From contig ONHW01000003.1 in the NCBI GenBank assembly GCA_900317745.1, positions 186,001-250,000 on the forward strand: DNA of 64,000 nt. Direction: 5' to 3'. The position numbers and the translations under genes are program-made. Below, piece after piece: positions 25,238 through 34,630 of this stretch (the first letter of the stretch is position 1; every line of letters starts with the position of its first letter). Under the pieces are notes generated by a model, which was not told the origin of the DNA, did no database searches, and saw nothing but the letters and a program-made list of their open reading frames with translations. The DNA is from an uncultured Bacteroidales bacterium. Lineage in GTDB: Bacteria > Bacteroidota > Bacteroidia > Bacteroidales > Paludibacteraceae.

Positions 25238-26011
25238 ATGATAACGAAACATAATTATGACACCAAGCGTCCGCCGGAGAAAGAAATGATCTTTGGCATA
25301 CGCGCGGTGATAGAGGCTATAGATGCCGGCAAAACTCTCGACAAAGTGTTGCTTCGCCGCGATATGAGTTCTGCTCTCGGCCGCGAACTGACTGCCAAAC
25401 TGGCAAATGTGCCCACGCAGGTGCAGCGAGTGCCGGTAGAGAAACTCAACCAATATACCGACAAGAATCACCAGGGCGTGATCGCTTTTCTCTCGCCCGT
25501 TGAGTTCACGCCGCTGGAGTCGCTCGTGCCGATGCTGTTTGAGCAAGGCAAAGTGCCATTCCTGATGGTTTTGGACGGCATAACAGATGTGCGTAACTTC
25601 GGTGCTATAGCCCGCACCTGCGAGTGCGCGGGCGTGGACGGCATTGTGATTGCCGCACGCAGCAGCGTGGCTGTTAATGGCGATGCAATCAAGACATCCG
25701 CCGGAGCATTGCACACGCTGCCCGTATGCAAGGTGGCGAACATGCAGGACGCGTTGAACTACCTGCGTGAAAGCGGTCTGCGTATCGTGGCAGCTACCGA
25801 GCATAGTACGCAGAACTACACCGAGGTGGATATGTGTCAGCCGCTGGCTATCATCATGGGCAGCGAGGAGCACGGCATATATGAGGCGAACCTTGACCTG
25901 GCTACCGACAAGGTGCGTATCCCCATGTTGGGCAAACTGGAGAGCTTGAATGTTTCTGTGGCTGCCGGTGTTATGATTTACGAGGCAGTTCGTCAGAGGA
26001 ATATGCAATGA
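25238..26011 (+). CDS. rlmB: 23S rRNA 2'-O-ribose methyltransferase, TrmH/SpoU family
   Basis: 257 residues from ATG 25238. SPOUT methyltransferase that uses SAM to methylate a ribose, probably G2251 of 23S rRNA. An N-terminal L30e-like substrate domain (FGIRAVIEAIDAGKTLDKVLL, to about residue 85) is followed by the three knot motifs: NFGAIARTCECAG, IIMGSEEHGI and LESLNVSVAAGVMIYEA. The ATGA overlap with gdhA suggests coupled translation. Confidence 0.88.
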   Translation: MITKHNYDTKRPPEKEMIFGIRAVIEAIDAGKTLDKVLLRRDMSSALGRELTAKLANVPTQVQRVPVEKLNQYTDKNHQGVIAFLSPVEFTPLESLVPMLFEQGKVPFLMVLDGITDVRNFGAIARTCECAGVDGIVIAARSSVAVNGDAIKTSAGALHTLPVCKVANMQDALNYLRESGLRIVAATEHSTQNYTEVDMCQPLAIIMGSEEHGIYEANLDLATDKVRIPMLGKLESLNVSVAAGVMIYEAVRQRNMQ

Positions 26012-27396
26012 TTATCGAACCAATCCTAGACTTTACTCGAATGGATAAGCAAACTAAAACGTATATGGACGCCTTTATGGCGGACTTGATTAAGAAGAAC
26101 CCCGGTGAGAATGAGTTTCATCAGGCGGTTCGCGAAGTAGTGGAGAGTGTTGCGCCCGTAGTGATGGCGTATCCGTATATGCGTGAGCAGAAAGTGCTTG
26201 AACGTATGGTTGAACCCGAACGCGTGATAATGTTCCGTGTACCCTGGATGGACGATCAGGGCGAGGTGCAGATTAACCGCGGCTTCCGGGTGCAGATGAA
26301 TAGCGCTATTGGCCCGTATAAGGGCGGTATTCGCTTCCACGCGTCTGTCAATCTGTCAATCATGAAGTTCCTGGCTTTCGAGCAGACCTTCAAGAATGCT
26401 CTGACCACGCTGCCTATGGGTGGCGCCAAAGGCGGTTCGGATTTCTCGCCGCGTGGCAAGAGTGATGCTGAGGTAATGCGGTTCTGCCAGTCGTTCATGA
26501 CTGAACTGCAACGCCATATAGGTGCTGACACCGATGTGCCTGCAGGTGATATAGGTGTAGGCGGACGCGAAATCGGATACATGTTCGGGCAGTACAAACG
26601 TCTGCGTGACGAGTTCACCGGTACGCTTACCGGCAAAGGTCAGCAGTGGGGGGGCAGCTTGATGCGCCCTGAGGCTACCGGCTACGGTGCATGTTATTTT
26701 GCCGAGGCTATGCTGCGTACGCGTGGCGAGTCATTTGAGGGCAAGCGTGTGTGCATATCCGGTGCGGGTAACGTTGCGCAGTTCGCTGCACAAAAAGCCA
26801 TGCGGCTCGGAGCAAAAGTCCTTACGCTCAGCGACTCCGACGGGTTCATCTATGATCCCGAGGGACTGAATGAAGAGAAGATGAATTATGTATTCGAACT
26901 GAAGAACGTTCGTCGCGGTCGAATCAAAGAGTACGCGCAGAAGTATCCTCAGGCACAATACTTCCCCGGTGAACGTCCGTGGCGTATCCCGTGCGATATA
27001 GCAATGCCTTGTGCAACGCAGAACGAGATAGAGAAAGCCGATGCGGAGACGCTTGTCAATAATGGTTGCTTCTGTGTAACCGAGGGCGCTAATATGCCCA
27101 GTACGCCGGAAGCCATCGCAATCTTCCAGGACGCAAAGATCCTGTACAGCCCGGGCAAGGCAAGCAATGCCGGTGGCGTGGCTACCAGTGGCTTGGAAAT
27201 GACGCAGAACTCCATGCGCCTGAAGTGGACAGCGGAAGAAGTTGACCAGCGTCTGCGCACGATCATGGCGGATATCCACGCCGCTTGCCTCAAGTACGGT
27301 ACAGAGGAAGATGGCTATATCAACTATGTTAAAGGTGCAAACATCGCCGGATTTATGAAGGTGGCGAATGCCATGGTCGAGCAGGGACTTGTATAA
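26008..27396 (+). CDS. gdhA: Glutamate dehydrogenase (NADP-type)
   Basis: 462 residues from ATG 26008, which has a GAGGA ribosome site and overlaps the rlmB stop; an internal ATG at 26041 matches the usual family N-terminus more closely. Interconverts 2-oxoglutarate plus ammonia and glutamate, the main ammonia-assimilation route in gut Bacteroidales. PYKGGIRFH, LPMGGAKGGSDFSPRGKS with the catalytic Lys, PAGDIGVGGREIGYMFGQYK and VCISGAGNVAQFAAQ (dinucleotide fold) are all present. Hexameric small-subunit type. Confidence 0.95.
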   Translation: MIIEPILDFTRMDKQTKTYMDAFMADLIKKNPGENEFHQAVREVVESVAPVVMAYPYMREQKVLERMVEPERVIMFRVPWMDDQGEVQINRGFRVQMNSAIGPYKGGIRFHASVNLSIMKFLAFEQTFKNALTTLPMGGAKGGSDFSPRGKSDAEVMRFCQSFMTELQRHIGADTDVPAGDIGVGGREIGYMFGQYKRLRDEFTGTLTGKGQQWGGSLMRPEATGYGACYFAEAMLRTRGESFEGKRVCISGAGNVAQFAAQKAMRLGAKVLTLSDSDGFIYDPEGLNEEKMNYVFELKNVRRGRIKEYAQKYPQAQYFPGERPWRIPCDIAMPCATQNEIEKADAETLVNNGCFCVTEGANMPSTPEAIAIFQDAKILYSPGKASNAGGVATSGLEMTQNSMRLKWTAEEVDQRLRTIMADIHAACLKYGTEEDGYINYVKGANIAGFMKVANAMVEQGLV

Positions 27397-27439
27397 GTCC
27401 TGCGAGAAGGTGCTCTGCCATCGAGCAGGGACTTGTATA
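27378..27439 (+). repeat. 20-bp direct repeat spanning the gdhA stop
   Basis: TCGAGCAGGGACTTGTATAA at 27378 includes the last codons and stop of gdhA and recurs at 27420, apparently a local duplication of the gene end. Confidence 0.8.
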
Positions 27440-27443
27440 ATAG

Positions 27444-28310
27444 TTACTTATTAACCGAGCGGACGCGGTAGCCTGCGGCACGAAGTTGCTCAAGCAGTCC
27501 TTTCTCACCGCCCAGGTAAATGGCGTCCAGCGTGATGAACGCACCGCCCTCTACCAGATAGTCCCTCAGACGTTTAACCCATTCCTTATTGCGCGCAGCG
27601 TATATCTGATAATCGGAATACGACTGCGTGCTTTGGTTATCGGGCGATACAAGCAGGTAGGCTATATCGGTCAGTCTGCCCATGCGGTACATATCGGCAA
27701 TAGTGCGTTCCTGACGCACCTCGCGCTCGGGATAATCGATGATCTGCAGCAACTCTTTGCACTGCCAGTGAAACGGCTCGCGGTCAAACAGCATGTACAT
27801 CGTTTCACCAATATCGTCTATGGCGCGCACAGGAATACCTTTGTCGGAGGCTATAGCCTGATAGAATGCTTCCATGGAGCGCTGGTCGTCGTAGTCCAGC
27901 CACTTGTGCAACAACTCGTTGCGGTACATGGCGGTCAGATATGAAGGCTTCATGCGGCATAGTTTATCCATACCCATGCCCAAGGTGAGTTGCATCGTTT
28001 CGTCGATCTTCTGATACTCCTCGGTTGTGTAGTAGCGATCCAGGCGGATAGAGTCGGGCAGCAGTGCCGCCACTCGCAGTGTGGCAAGCGCTTCGTAGTC
28101 CTGCATCGCAAACTCGGTCAGTACGACTTTGCATTGTGAAAAGCAGCGGAGCAGATTAGGCACGCTGTCCAGAAACTCGATACCCACAATCTTGTTCGTC
28201 GCAAAGATATACGATGGTGCTTTGGCAGAGTTGCCGGATATCTTGTACAGCACTTGTGCCGGTGCACTGATGCTTATCGTGAGTAATATGAATAGTATGC
28301 TGCGCCTCAC
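27444..28310 (-). CDS. TraB/GumN-like secreted protein
   Basis: 288 residues. Signal peptide MRRSILFILLTISISAPAQ. The overall pattern fits TraB/GumN (ChaN/Tiki-like) proteins: VLYKISGNSAKAPSYIFATN at the N-terminus, GMGMDKLCRMKPSYL, EAFYQAIASDKGIPVRAID, and ITLDAIYLGGEKGLLEQLRAAGY at the end. The usual first motif with its His (GTxH) is replaced by ATNKIVG and the second GGxH reads YLGGEKG, so metal ligands are missing and peptidase activity is doubtful. Coupled to the upstream TPR gene by a 4-bp overlap. Confidence 0.75.
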   Translation of the reverse strand: MRRSILFILLTISISAPAQVLYKISGNSAKAPSYIFATNKIVGIEFLDSVPNLLRCFSQCKVVLTEFAMQDYEALATLRVAALLPDSIRLDRYYTTEEYQKIDETMQLTLGMGMDKLCRMKPSYLTAMYRNELLHKWLDYDDQRSMEAFYQAIASDKGIPVRAIDDIGETMYMLFDREPFHWQCKELLQIIDYPEREVRQERTIADMYRMGRLTDIAYLLVSPDNQSTQSYSDYQIYAARNKEWVKRLRDYLVEGGAFITLDAIYLGGEKGLLEQLRAAGYRVRSVNK

Positions 28311-30436
28311 TGCAATCTCGTGATTATATTGTATGCCTGATAGATGCCGAGTTCGCCGGCACGCGACAAGTCCTGTAATCCCTCTTGTTGCTTGCCGATG
28401 TATATGTATGTCAAGCCGCGGTTGAAATACGCTTCGGCAAACTCGCTGTCAGCGTGTATAGCGTCATTGTAATGCCGTATAGCGGCTTCATAGTCTTTTT
28501 GCTGGCATAGGATGTTCGCTTTGTTGTAATAGGCAAACGCAAAGTCCGGCAGGCGGCGGATAACCTGATCGTAATCCATCAGCATGAGTGTGAACCGTTG
28601 CGCCGCGGGAGCGTTGCGTTGCTGAAGTGTGGAGCCGTTTGCGAGTGCATTGCCGGAGCTGATGCCGGAACCTGTTGATTGTTCGTTGTAGAAGTTCTGG
28701 TATTCGAGCAGCCGGTAACGCCAGTTGGCTTGGCAGAAATACATGATTGCTACCATTGTGTTGTCCAGACCGGAAAGTGTAAGTGCACGCGTACAATCCT
28801 CGATTGCCGAAGCATAATCCTGCACGATAGCAAACTCCACGGCGCGCGAGAACAGGAGTGTAGCAACGCGTGTGGCTTCACGCTCGGGTACGGAGCGCAA
28901 GTCCTGTGGCAGCGCATCAATCGTGTTCGACAAACTGCTGATCTGGGCAAAATGGTGGGAAACCATTTCAGCAGACAGAGGAACTTCGTGGGTGGTTGCC
29001 TTCAACGCATCGGGCAGCATTTGCAGGCGGTTGAAGGCTGCGAGTGAATAGTTGTATTTGCTTTGCGATTGCGAGTAGTATGACAGTACAACACTCGGCT
29101 CGTTGATCAGATCCTGGTACTTGTCCTGTACTCGCCCGCGTGAGGCGGAACTGTACTTTTGCTCCTGACTGTCAGCTTCGCCGTTTTGCGCCGCACGTTG
29201 CGAGAAGAGCTTGCGGTAATCGCGCCGCCCTTGTTCTGTGCGTGCCATTTGTACGTCCGTATTCAGATTGCTGCCGGATTGCTGCTGCGTATCGGCTTTC
29301 TGCCGTTGCTGCTCCTCAATTTTGTAGGCGCGTTGCAGACAGGCCTGTGCCTGTTTCTTTTCTCCCAACGCTGTGTGCGCGCGCGATGCAATATAATACG
29401 CGGGCATGAACGTAGGGTGGAGCACCGTCAGTGAGTCAAAATCATGAATGGCATCTTTCCATTGCCGCAGTTGCATGGATACCATTCCGCGCTGATACAG
29501 GATAGGTCCGAGCAGTTCGGAGGTGGCGGTTGCCGAAGGCGATAGTTCCATCAGCTCCAGCGCGCGGCTCAAGTCATCGTATGCGCGGTTATAGTCTCCT
29601 ACCTCCTGACGCAATACACCGCGGTTAAAGAAGCATTGCGCCTCGCGGGGCGATAACTCGATAGCCTTATCGTAGTCGGTCAGTGCAGCGCGGTAATTGT
29701 GCTTGCGGTAATAGATTATACCCCGGTTGATATAGTCTCCTGCGTATTTTGAGCCAAGATTGATGGCTTGCGATATGTCGGCAAACGCCGCGTCCTCGTC
29801 TCCGGTCATCATGGTTACTACGCCCAGTGCTGACCAGTTCTGCGCATTCTGTGAGTCGTATTTCACAGTCGCTTTAAACTCCTCCAACGCGCAGGCGGTA
29901 TCCTTCTGCTGCATGCAAATCACTCCCCGCTCAAAATGCAATGATGCAGACTCGGGTTCGCGGCGAATGAGGTAATCAATATCGGCGCGAGCTTCGTCGT
30001 ATCGCCCGAGCTGCGCGCGAGTGTCTGCACGCAATAGAGTATAGGTCTTGTTTTCCGGGGAAAAAATGAGTGCTTCGGTAAAGTCTTGTTCAGCCTTCTC
30101 ATGTTCGCCTAACTGGCGGTAAACATATCCGCGGGTATAATATGCCCCGGGCTGAAACGGGTTGCGTTCGATGGCAGCATTGCAGTCACGCAACGCACCT
30201 TGGTAGTCGCTGAGTTGAATCTTGGCAATGGCTCTGAGTTGGTAAGGTTCAGCCAGATAGGGCTTGAGTTTGATAACCTGATTGAAGTATTGTATACTCA
30301 GTACGTAGTCCTCAAAGTAAAGCGCATTTCGTCCGATAGAGGTGATACGGTCCGTATTCAACTGCGCCATTACAACGCTTGACAGCATCAAGATGCTGCC
30401 AAGAAGCAGACTGCGTATGTGACGAAAATACATCAT
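28307..30436 (-). CDS. Large secreted TPR-repeat protein
   Basis: 709 residues from ATG 30436 (GTG 30442 and ATG 30433 are alternatives). Signal peptide, then two blocks of tetratricopeptide repeats: about 30-345 (YFNQVIKLKPYLAEPYQLRA, AYYTRGYVYRQLGEHEKAEQ, YINRGIIYYRKHNYRAALTD and others) and about 540-700 (FAYYNKANILCQQKDYEAAI, AYFNRGLTYIYIGKQQEGLQ). Between lies a Gln/Ser-rich low-complexity part (about 370-470). A periplasmic or outer-membrane scaffold; the partner is unknown. Operon with the TraB-like gene. Confidence 0.85.
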   Translation of the reverse strand: MMYFRHIRSLLLGSILMLSSVVMAQLNTDRITSIGRNALYFEDYVLSIQYFNQVIKLKPYLAEPYQLRAIAKIQLSDYQGALRDCNAAIERNPFQPGAYYTRGYVYRQLGEHEKAEQDFTEALIFSPENKTYTLLRADTRAQLGRYDEARADIDYLIRREPESASLHFERGVICMQQKDTACALEEFKATVKYDSQNAQNWSALGVVTMMTGDEDAAFADISQAINLGSKYAGDYINRGIIYYRKHNYRAALTDYDKAIELSPREAQCFFNRGVLRQEVGDYNRAYDDLSRALELMELSPSATATSELLGPILYQRGMVSMQLRQWKDAIHDFDSLTVLHPTFMPAYYIASRAHTALGEKKQAQACLQRAYKIEEQQRQKADTQQQSGSNLNTDVQMARTEQGRRDYRKLFSQRAAQNGEADSQEQKYSSASRGRVQDKYQDLINEPSVVLSYYSQSQSKYNYSLAAFNRLQMLPDALKATTHEVPLSAEMVSHHFAQISSLSNTIDALPQDLRSVPEREATRVATLLFSRAVEFAIVQDYASAIEDCTRALTLSGLDNTMVAIMYFCQANWRYRLLEYQNFYNEQSTGSGISSGNALANGSTLQQRNAPAAQRFTLMLMDYDQVIRRLPDFAFAYYNKANILCQQKDYEAAIRHYNDAIHADSEFAEAYFNRGLTYIYIGKQQEGLQDLSRAGELGIYQAYNIITRLQ

Positions 30437-30548
30437 TATCACATTTTTTGCGGCAAATTCTGTGCCATGTTTTGTTTTCTGAAAAAAAACTTAAAATTAG
30501 TTTGTCTATATGACAAAATTTGAATATAAAAATTTTTCTTCACGAAAA

Positions 30549-30580
30549 TTTGCATATTTCATAAAAATGTTGTATTTTTG
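30549..30580 (+). promoter_or_regulatory. Promoter of nrdD-nrdG
   Basis: TTTG 30549-30552, 20 bp, TATTTTTG 30573-30580. The leader of about 165 bases includes a TTTCGTT-7-AACGAAA inverted repeat at 30588-30608 directly at the predicted start, a possible operator. The rest of 30443-30548 is AT-rich with nothing recognisable. Confidence 0.75.
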
Positions 30581-30750
30581 CAATTGATTTCGTTCGAAAA
30601 TAACGAAAGTTTCCCGAAAATTTAACATACAAACTTGATAACGAGGAAGATAACGTTTTTGGAGTAGTGCGAAAGTTGTCCAAAATGGAAAACTTTATGC
30701 CATGGGATAGTGCCGATTGTTGTCAGTTTGTGAAAAGAAATATACTACTA

Positions 30751-32853
30751 ATGGAAACAAAAATTATCAAACGTGATGGAAAAGAAGTGCTCTTCTCCAT
30801 CGACAAAATCAAGGATGCTATCAGTAAGGCATTCATTGCGTCCGGTACATTTGCTACCGAGGAAACATTAACCGCAATCCTTTCACACCTGCGCGTGCAC
30901 TCAGGAATGGGTGTTGAGGATATCCAGAACCAGGTGGAGGTAGCTCTGATGACTGAGGGCTATTATCAGGTTGCCAAGAACTACATGGTGTATCGCTATC
31001 GCCATTCGGAAGACCGTGAGACATTGGAGAAACTGAACTTCCTGATTGATTACTGCTCGGCATCGAATGCCGCTACGGGTAGCAAGTACGACGCTAATGC
31101 CAATGTTGAGAAGAAGAACATTGCCACACTGATCGGTGAGTTACCCAAGAGCAACTATATCCGCTTGAACCGCCGATTGCTGACTAACCGTATTGAGAAG
31201 ATGTTTGGCAAGGAGGTGGCCGATCAGTACATCAATCTTCTGCACACACATATCCTGTACAAGAACGATGAGACATCGCTCGCCAACTATTGTGCTTCGG
31301 TTACAATGTATCCGTGGCTGCTGGAGGGAACAAAGGCTATTGGCGGCAATGCCGTTGCACCTACCAACCTCAAGGCTTTCTGCGGAGGATTTGTGAACAT
31401 GGTGTTTATGGTCAGCTCCATGCTGTCAGGCGCCTGCGCAACCCCCGAGTTCCTCATGTACATGAACTACTTCTGCGAGAAGGAATATGGTGAAGATTAC
31501 TACAAGCGTGCAGATGAGGTGGTAGAACTCAGCTTGAAGAACCGCACGATTGACAAGATCCTGACCGACTGCTTCCAGCAAGTGGTATATTCCATCAACC
31601 AACCTGCCGGCGCACGTAACTATCAGTCGGTGTTCTGGAATATCTCATACTACGACCGTTACTACTTTGAGTCAATCTTCGGCGACTTCCGTTTTCCTGA
31701 TGGTGAGAAACCTCACTGGGACAGCTTGAACTGGCTGCAGAAGCGGTTCATGAAGTGGTTCAATAAGGAGCGCACGCGTGCCGTGCTGACCTTCCCGGTT
31801 GAGACCATGGCACTGCTCAGCGAGAATGGTGATGTCAAGGACAAAGAGTACGCCGACTTCACCGCCGAGATGTACGCCGAAGGACACTCGTTCTTTACCT
31901 ACTTGAGCGATAATGCCGACTCGCTGGCATCTTGCTGCCGTCTTCGTAACGAGATTACTGACAACGGATTCAGCTATACGCTGGGTGCAGGCGGTGTAAG
32001 TACCGGTTCAAAGAGTGTGCTGACCATCAACCTCAACCGTGCTATCCAGTATGCAGTACGTCAGGGAATGGCGTATCCGGCATACATCGAACAGGTGGTT
32101 GACCTTATGCACAAGGTACAGCTCGCTTATGACGCCAACCTTCATGAGTTGCAGAAGCAAGGAATGTTGCCCTTATTCGACTCCGGATTTGTTAACCTCA
32201 ACCGTCAGTATCTGACCATCGGTGTGAACGGTCTGGTGGAAGGTGCAGAGTTCCTCGGCATCAAGATTACCGACAACGACGAGTATGCACACTACGTACA
32301 GGAAGTGCTTGGCATCATTGAGAAGAAGAACAAAGAATATCGCACCAAGGATGTGATGTTCAACTGCGAAATGATTCCTGCCGAGAATGTCGGTGTTAAG
32401 CACGCCAAGTGGGACAAGGAGGACGGTTATGTCGTTCCGCGTGACTGCTACAATTCATATTTCTACATCGTAGAGGATTCAACTCTGAATGTGATGGAGA
32501 AGTTCAAACTCCACGGTCGCCGTTATGTAGAGCACCTTACCGGCGGTAGTGCACTGCACTGCAACCTGGAGGAGCACCTGTCCAAAGAGCAATACCGCAA
32601 CCTGCTGCGTGTGGCTGCAGTTGAGGGAACGAACTACTTCACATTCAATATCCCCAACACCGTATGTAACTCCTGCGGTCATATTGACAAACGTTACCTG
32701 CACGAGTGCCCCGAGTGCGGCAGCAAGGATCTGGATTATCTGACCCGTATCATTGGTTATCTGAAGCGCATAAGCAACTTCTCCGAGCCGCGTCAGCAGG
32801 AGGCTGCACGTCGCTACTACGCTAACCTGAACAAGGAGAAAGAAGCCTGCTAA
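30751..32853 (+). CDS. nrdD: Anaerobic ribonucleoside-triphosphate reductase
   Basis: 700 residues from ATG 30751 (the frame reaches 30667 but the extension is not conserved). Glycyl-radical enzyme making dNTPs without oxygen. N-terminal ATP-cone (KIIKRDGKEVLFSIDKIKDA, about 1-90), central barrel, C-terminal zinc site CNSCG...CPECG, and RIIGYLKR with the radical Gly shortly before the end. Cotranscribed with its activase nrdG. Shows that the organism is an anaerobe or has an anaerobic growth phase. Confidence 0.95.
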   Translation: METKIIKRDGKEVLFSIDKIKDAISKAFIASGTFATEETLTAILSHLRVHSGMGVEDIQNQVEVALMTEGYYQVAKNYMVYRYRHSEDRETLEKLNFLIDYCSASNAATGSKYDANANVEKKNIATLIGELPKSNYIRLNRRLLTNRIEKMFGKEVADQYINLLHTHILYKNDETSLANYCASVTMYPWLLEGTKAIGGNAVAPTNLKAFCGGFVNMVFMVSSMLSGACATPEFLMYMNYFCEKEYGEDYYKRADEVVELSLKNRTIDKILTDCFQQVVYSINQPAGARNYQSVFWNISYYDRYYFESIFGDFRFPDGEKPHWDSLNWLQKRFMKWFNKERTRAVLTFPVETMALLSENGDVKDKEYADFTAEMYAEGHSFFTYLSDNADSLASCCRLRNEITDNGFSYTLGAGGVSTGSKSVLTINLNRAIQYAVRQGMAYPAYIEQVVDLMHKVQLAYDANLHELQKQGMLPLFDSGFVNLNRQYLTIGVNGLVEGAEFLGIKITDNDEYAHYVQEVLGIIEKKNKEYRTKDVMFNCEMIPAENVGVKHAKWDKEDGYVVPRDCYNSYFYIVEDSTLNVMEKFKLHGRRYVEHLTGGSALHCNLEEHLSKEQYRNLLRVAAVEGTNYFTFNIPNTVCNSCGHIDKRYLHECPECGSKDLDYLTRIIGYLKRISNFSEPRQQEAARRYYANLNKEKEAC

Positions 32854-32906
32854 GTCTTTTGTCTTTGAGTGAAGCGGTCTTTACTCTTTGAGTGAAACAG
32901 TCTATC

Positions 32907-33398
32907 ATGCTGGTAGCTGATTACGACATAGTGTTTCAGGAGGTGCCCGATGAAACTACGCTGGCACTGAATATCTCCGATTGTCCGCATCATTGCCCGG
33001 GCTGCCATAGTTCTTACCTATGGCAGCCTGTTGGTGAAGTGCTGACGCCCGAATGGCTTCAGCCGTTGATTGACAGGTATCCGTATATCACGTGTGTGAG
33101 CATACAAGGTGGTGACCGCGATTATCATGAAGTGGAGCGTGTGGCGCAGTGGGTGCACAAGCAGGGGAAGAAAACGTGTTGGTACACCGGATTTGCCAAA
33201 CTGCCGGAAGACTTGCAAATGCAATGCTTCGACTATATCAAAGTAGGACCGTATATTGAGGCTTTGGGCGGCTTGAAGTCCAAAACTACCAATCAGCGTT
33301 TCTACCGCGTGGAGTGGATAAATGCTGATGATTCTGAAAATGGGATAAGGGCGAGCGCATACGTACTACGCGATATGACGGACGTGTTCTGGAAATAG
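32907..33398 (+). CDS. nrdG: Anaerobic rNTP reductase activating protein
   Basis: 163 residues from ATG 32907; GTG 32892 is possible but adds unconserved residues. Radical-SAM enzyme that makes the glycyl radical on NrdD. CPHHCPGCHSSYLW carries the Cx3Cx2C cluster site; VSIQGGD is the SAM-binding glycine motif. Begins 53 bp after nrdD; that gap contains a CTTTGAGTGAA-GTCT direct repeat. Confidence 0.93.
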   Translation: MLVADYDIVFQEVPDETTLALNISDCPHHCPGCHSSYLWQPVGEVLTPEWLQPLIDRYPYITCVSIQGGDRDYHEVERVAQWVHKQGKKTCWYTGFAKLPEDLQMQCFDYIKVGPYIEALGGLKSKTTNQRFYRVEWINADDSENGIRASAYVLRDMTDVFWK

Positions 33399-33419
33399 GG
33401 AAGAACGTGTCAAGTACAC

Positions 33420-33455
33420 AAAGCAGGCAGTACATTCATTTGTACCGCCTGCTTT
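33420..33455. terminator. Bidirectional terminator after nrdG
   Basis: AAAGCAGGC-A-GTACA, six-base loop, TGTAC-C-GCCTGCTTT, followed by ATGTTTTAT; lies between convergent genes. Confidence 0.85.
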
Positions 33456-33479
33456 ATGTTTTATACAGGTGTAAGAGTA

Positions 33480-34136
33480 TTACTCCTTGATGTACCGGAT
33501 AACCTCCGTGAGGCATTGCCCCAGCGAGGCTACATTGTTCTGCTGGATAGGCGTGAGCAGGTGACCTGTGTAGGTGACAGCTGAACTGCCCATCGTATTT
33601 GCATTGCGTTGAATGCAGAACGGGATTGTGAATGCTTCCGCCTTCGGGCGCTCTTTCATTACAAATCCATAAGTAACATCGTCGGACGTGCCGGCTATGT
33701 GTACACTGAGTTTCTCCTTGCTCGGCTCAAGCGTACGTGAGGAGATGCAGTGGTTCACAGCCTTGACGATCGCTTCCTCCAGTGTGCCGGTAGCTGATGG
33801 ATTGACATGGAACACAGCATGGCGGAGGATACGCAGAATAGGATTGGGTTCGTTGTCCTCCTCGATGGCAATCTCATGTGCCTCTTCAGCAGTAGCACCG
33901 GCTTGGCGGTTGCGTAAGTAGGCGAGCATGTCTTCGATACTGACATACTTCGGCGTAATGAAAGCCATTACCTTTTGACCGTTGATAATCCTGACGCTTG
34001 ACTGGCGTACGCCAATCTTGAAGTGCGCATTGATGTCCGGTAACATTGCTTGTGCCTCATAGCGGCTTGGTAAACCTTGTGTATGACCGGAAGCGTAAAT
34101 GTAGTCAAGGGCCTGTTGCGGTGTAAATTTTTCCAT
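33480..34136 (-). CDS. Conserved hypothetical protein
   Basis: 218 residues, no signal peptide or membrane span. Starts MEKFTPQQALDYIYASGHTQG; a moderately acidic linker (EEAHEIAIEEDNEPN) separates a first part of about 95 residues from a second with ISSRTLEPSKEKLSVHIAG and FCIQRNANTMGSS. I do not recognise the family. Cytoplasmic by composition. Follows the CvpA-like gene after 12 bp on the same strand, so likely same transcript. Confidence 0.75.
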   Translation of the reverse strand: MEKFTPQQALDYIYASGHTQGLPSRYEAQAMLPDINAHFKIGVRQSSVRIINGQKVMAFITPKYVSIEDMLAYLRNRQAGATAEEAHEIAIEEDNEPNPILRILRHAVFHVNPSATGTLEEAIVKAVNHCISSRTLEPSKEKLSVHIAGTSDDVTYGFVMKERPKAEAFTIPFCIQRNANTMGSSAVTYTGHLLTPIQQNNVASLGQCLTEVIRYIKE

Positions 34137-34147
34137 AATGTGTCGGT

Positions 34148-34627
34148 TTAATGAATTATCATTGATTTGATTGATTGGGTCAGTTGAATGGCGAGCGGGT
34201 AGAGTATAGAACTCTCCTTCAGTTCGGGCTTGATAAAATGCAGTATTCCGTCAAGCATGTCAATACATGTAACGATAACTGCAAGAATCAATATCCATTT
34301 AACTGCGCCAAACAAACCTCCTATCAGGCGGTTGAGCCACCCGAGTGCTATGAGCTTGAATAACTTTGTGAGCAATAGTGACAATAATCGGCAGGCTATT
34401 GCAACCAGAACAAACAGTGCAAATGCCGCTATGGGTTTAAGCAGGTTGACGTCCCATTGGCTGACTTGCTGTAACCACTCGGCTGCATCGCCGGCATATA
34501 TCCTTGCCACAACAATGCCAAGGATAATGCCAACGATTGCAAAAACCTCCATTACTACTCCTCGCTTGACACCCATAATGATGCCAAACAGAATAGGCAG
34601 TAATATGATTATATCCAAGTAACTCAC
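34148..34627 (-). CDS. CvpA family membrane protein
   Basis: 159 residues from a GTG three bases after the DUF5689 stop. Four predicted membrane spans: the N-terminal IIILLPILFGIIMGVKRGVV with the family's GxxxG(x)KRG pattern, EVFAIVGIILGIVVARIY, PIAAFALFVLVAIACRLLSL and WILILAVIVTCIDM; LNRLIGGLFGAVKW is the conserved GxxxG loop. Needed for colicin V production in E. coli and for envelope homeostasis; role here unknown. Confidence 0.87.
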   Translation of the reverse strand: MSYLDIIILLPILFGIIMGVKRGVVMEVFAIVGIILGIVVARIYAGDAAEWLQQVSQWDVNLLKPIAAFALFVLVAIACRLLSLLLTKLFKLIALGWLNRLIGGLFGAVKWILILAVIVTCIDMLDGILHFIKPELKESSILYPLAIQLTQSIKSMIIH

Positions 34628-34630
34628 AAA

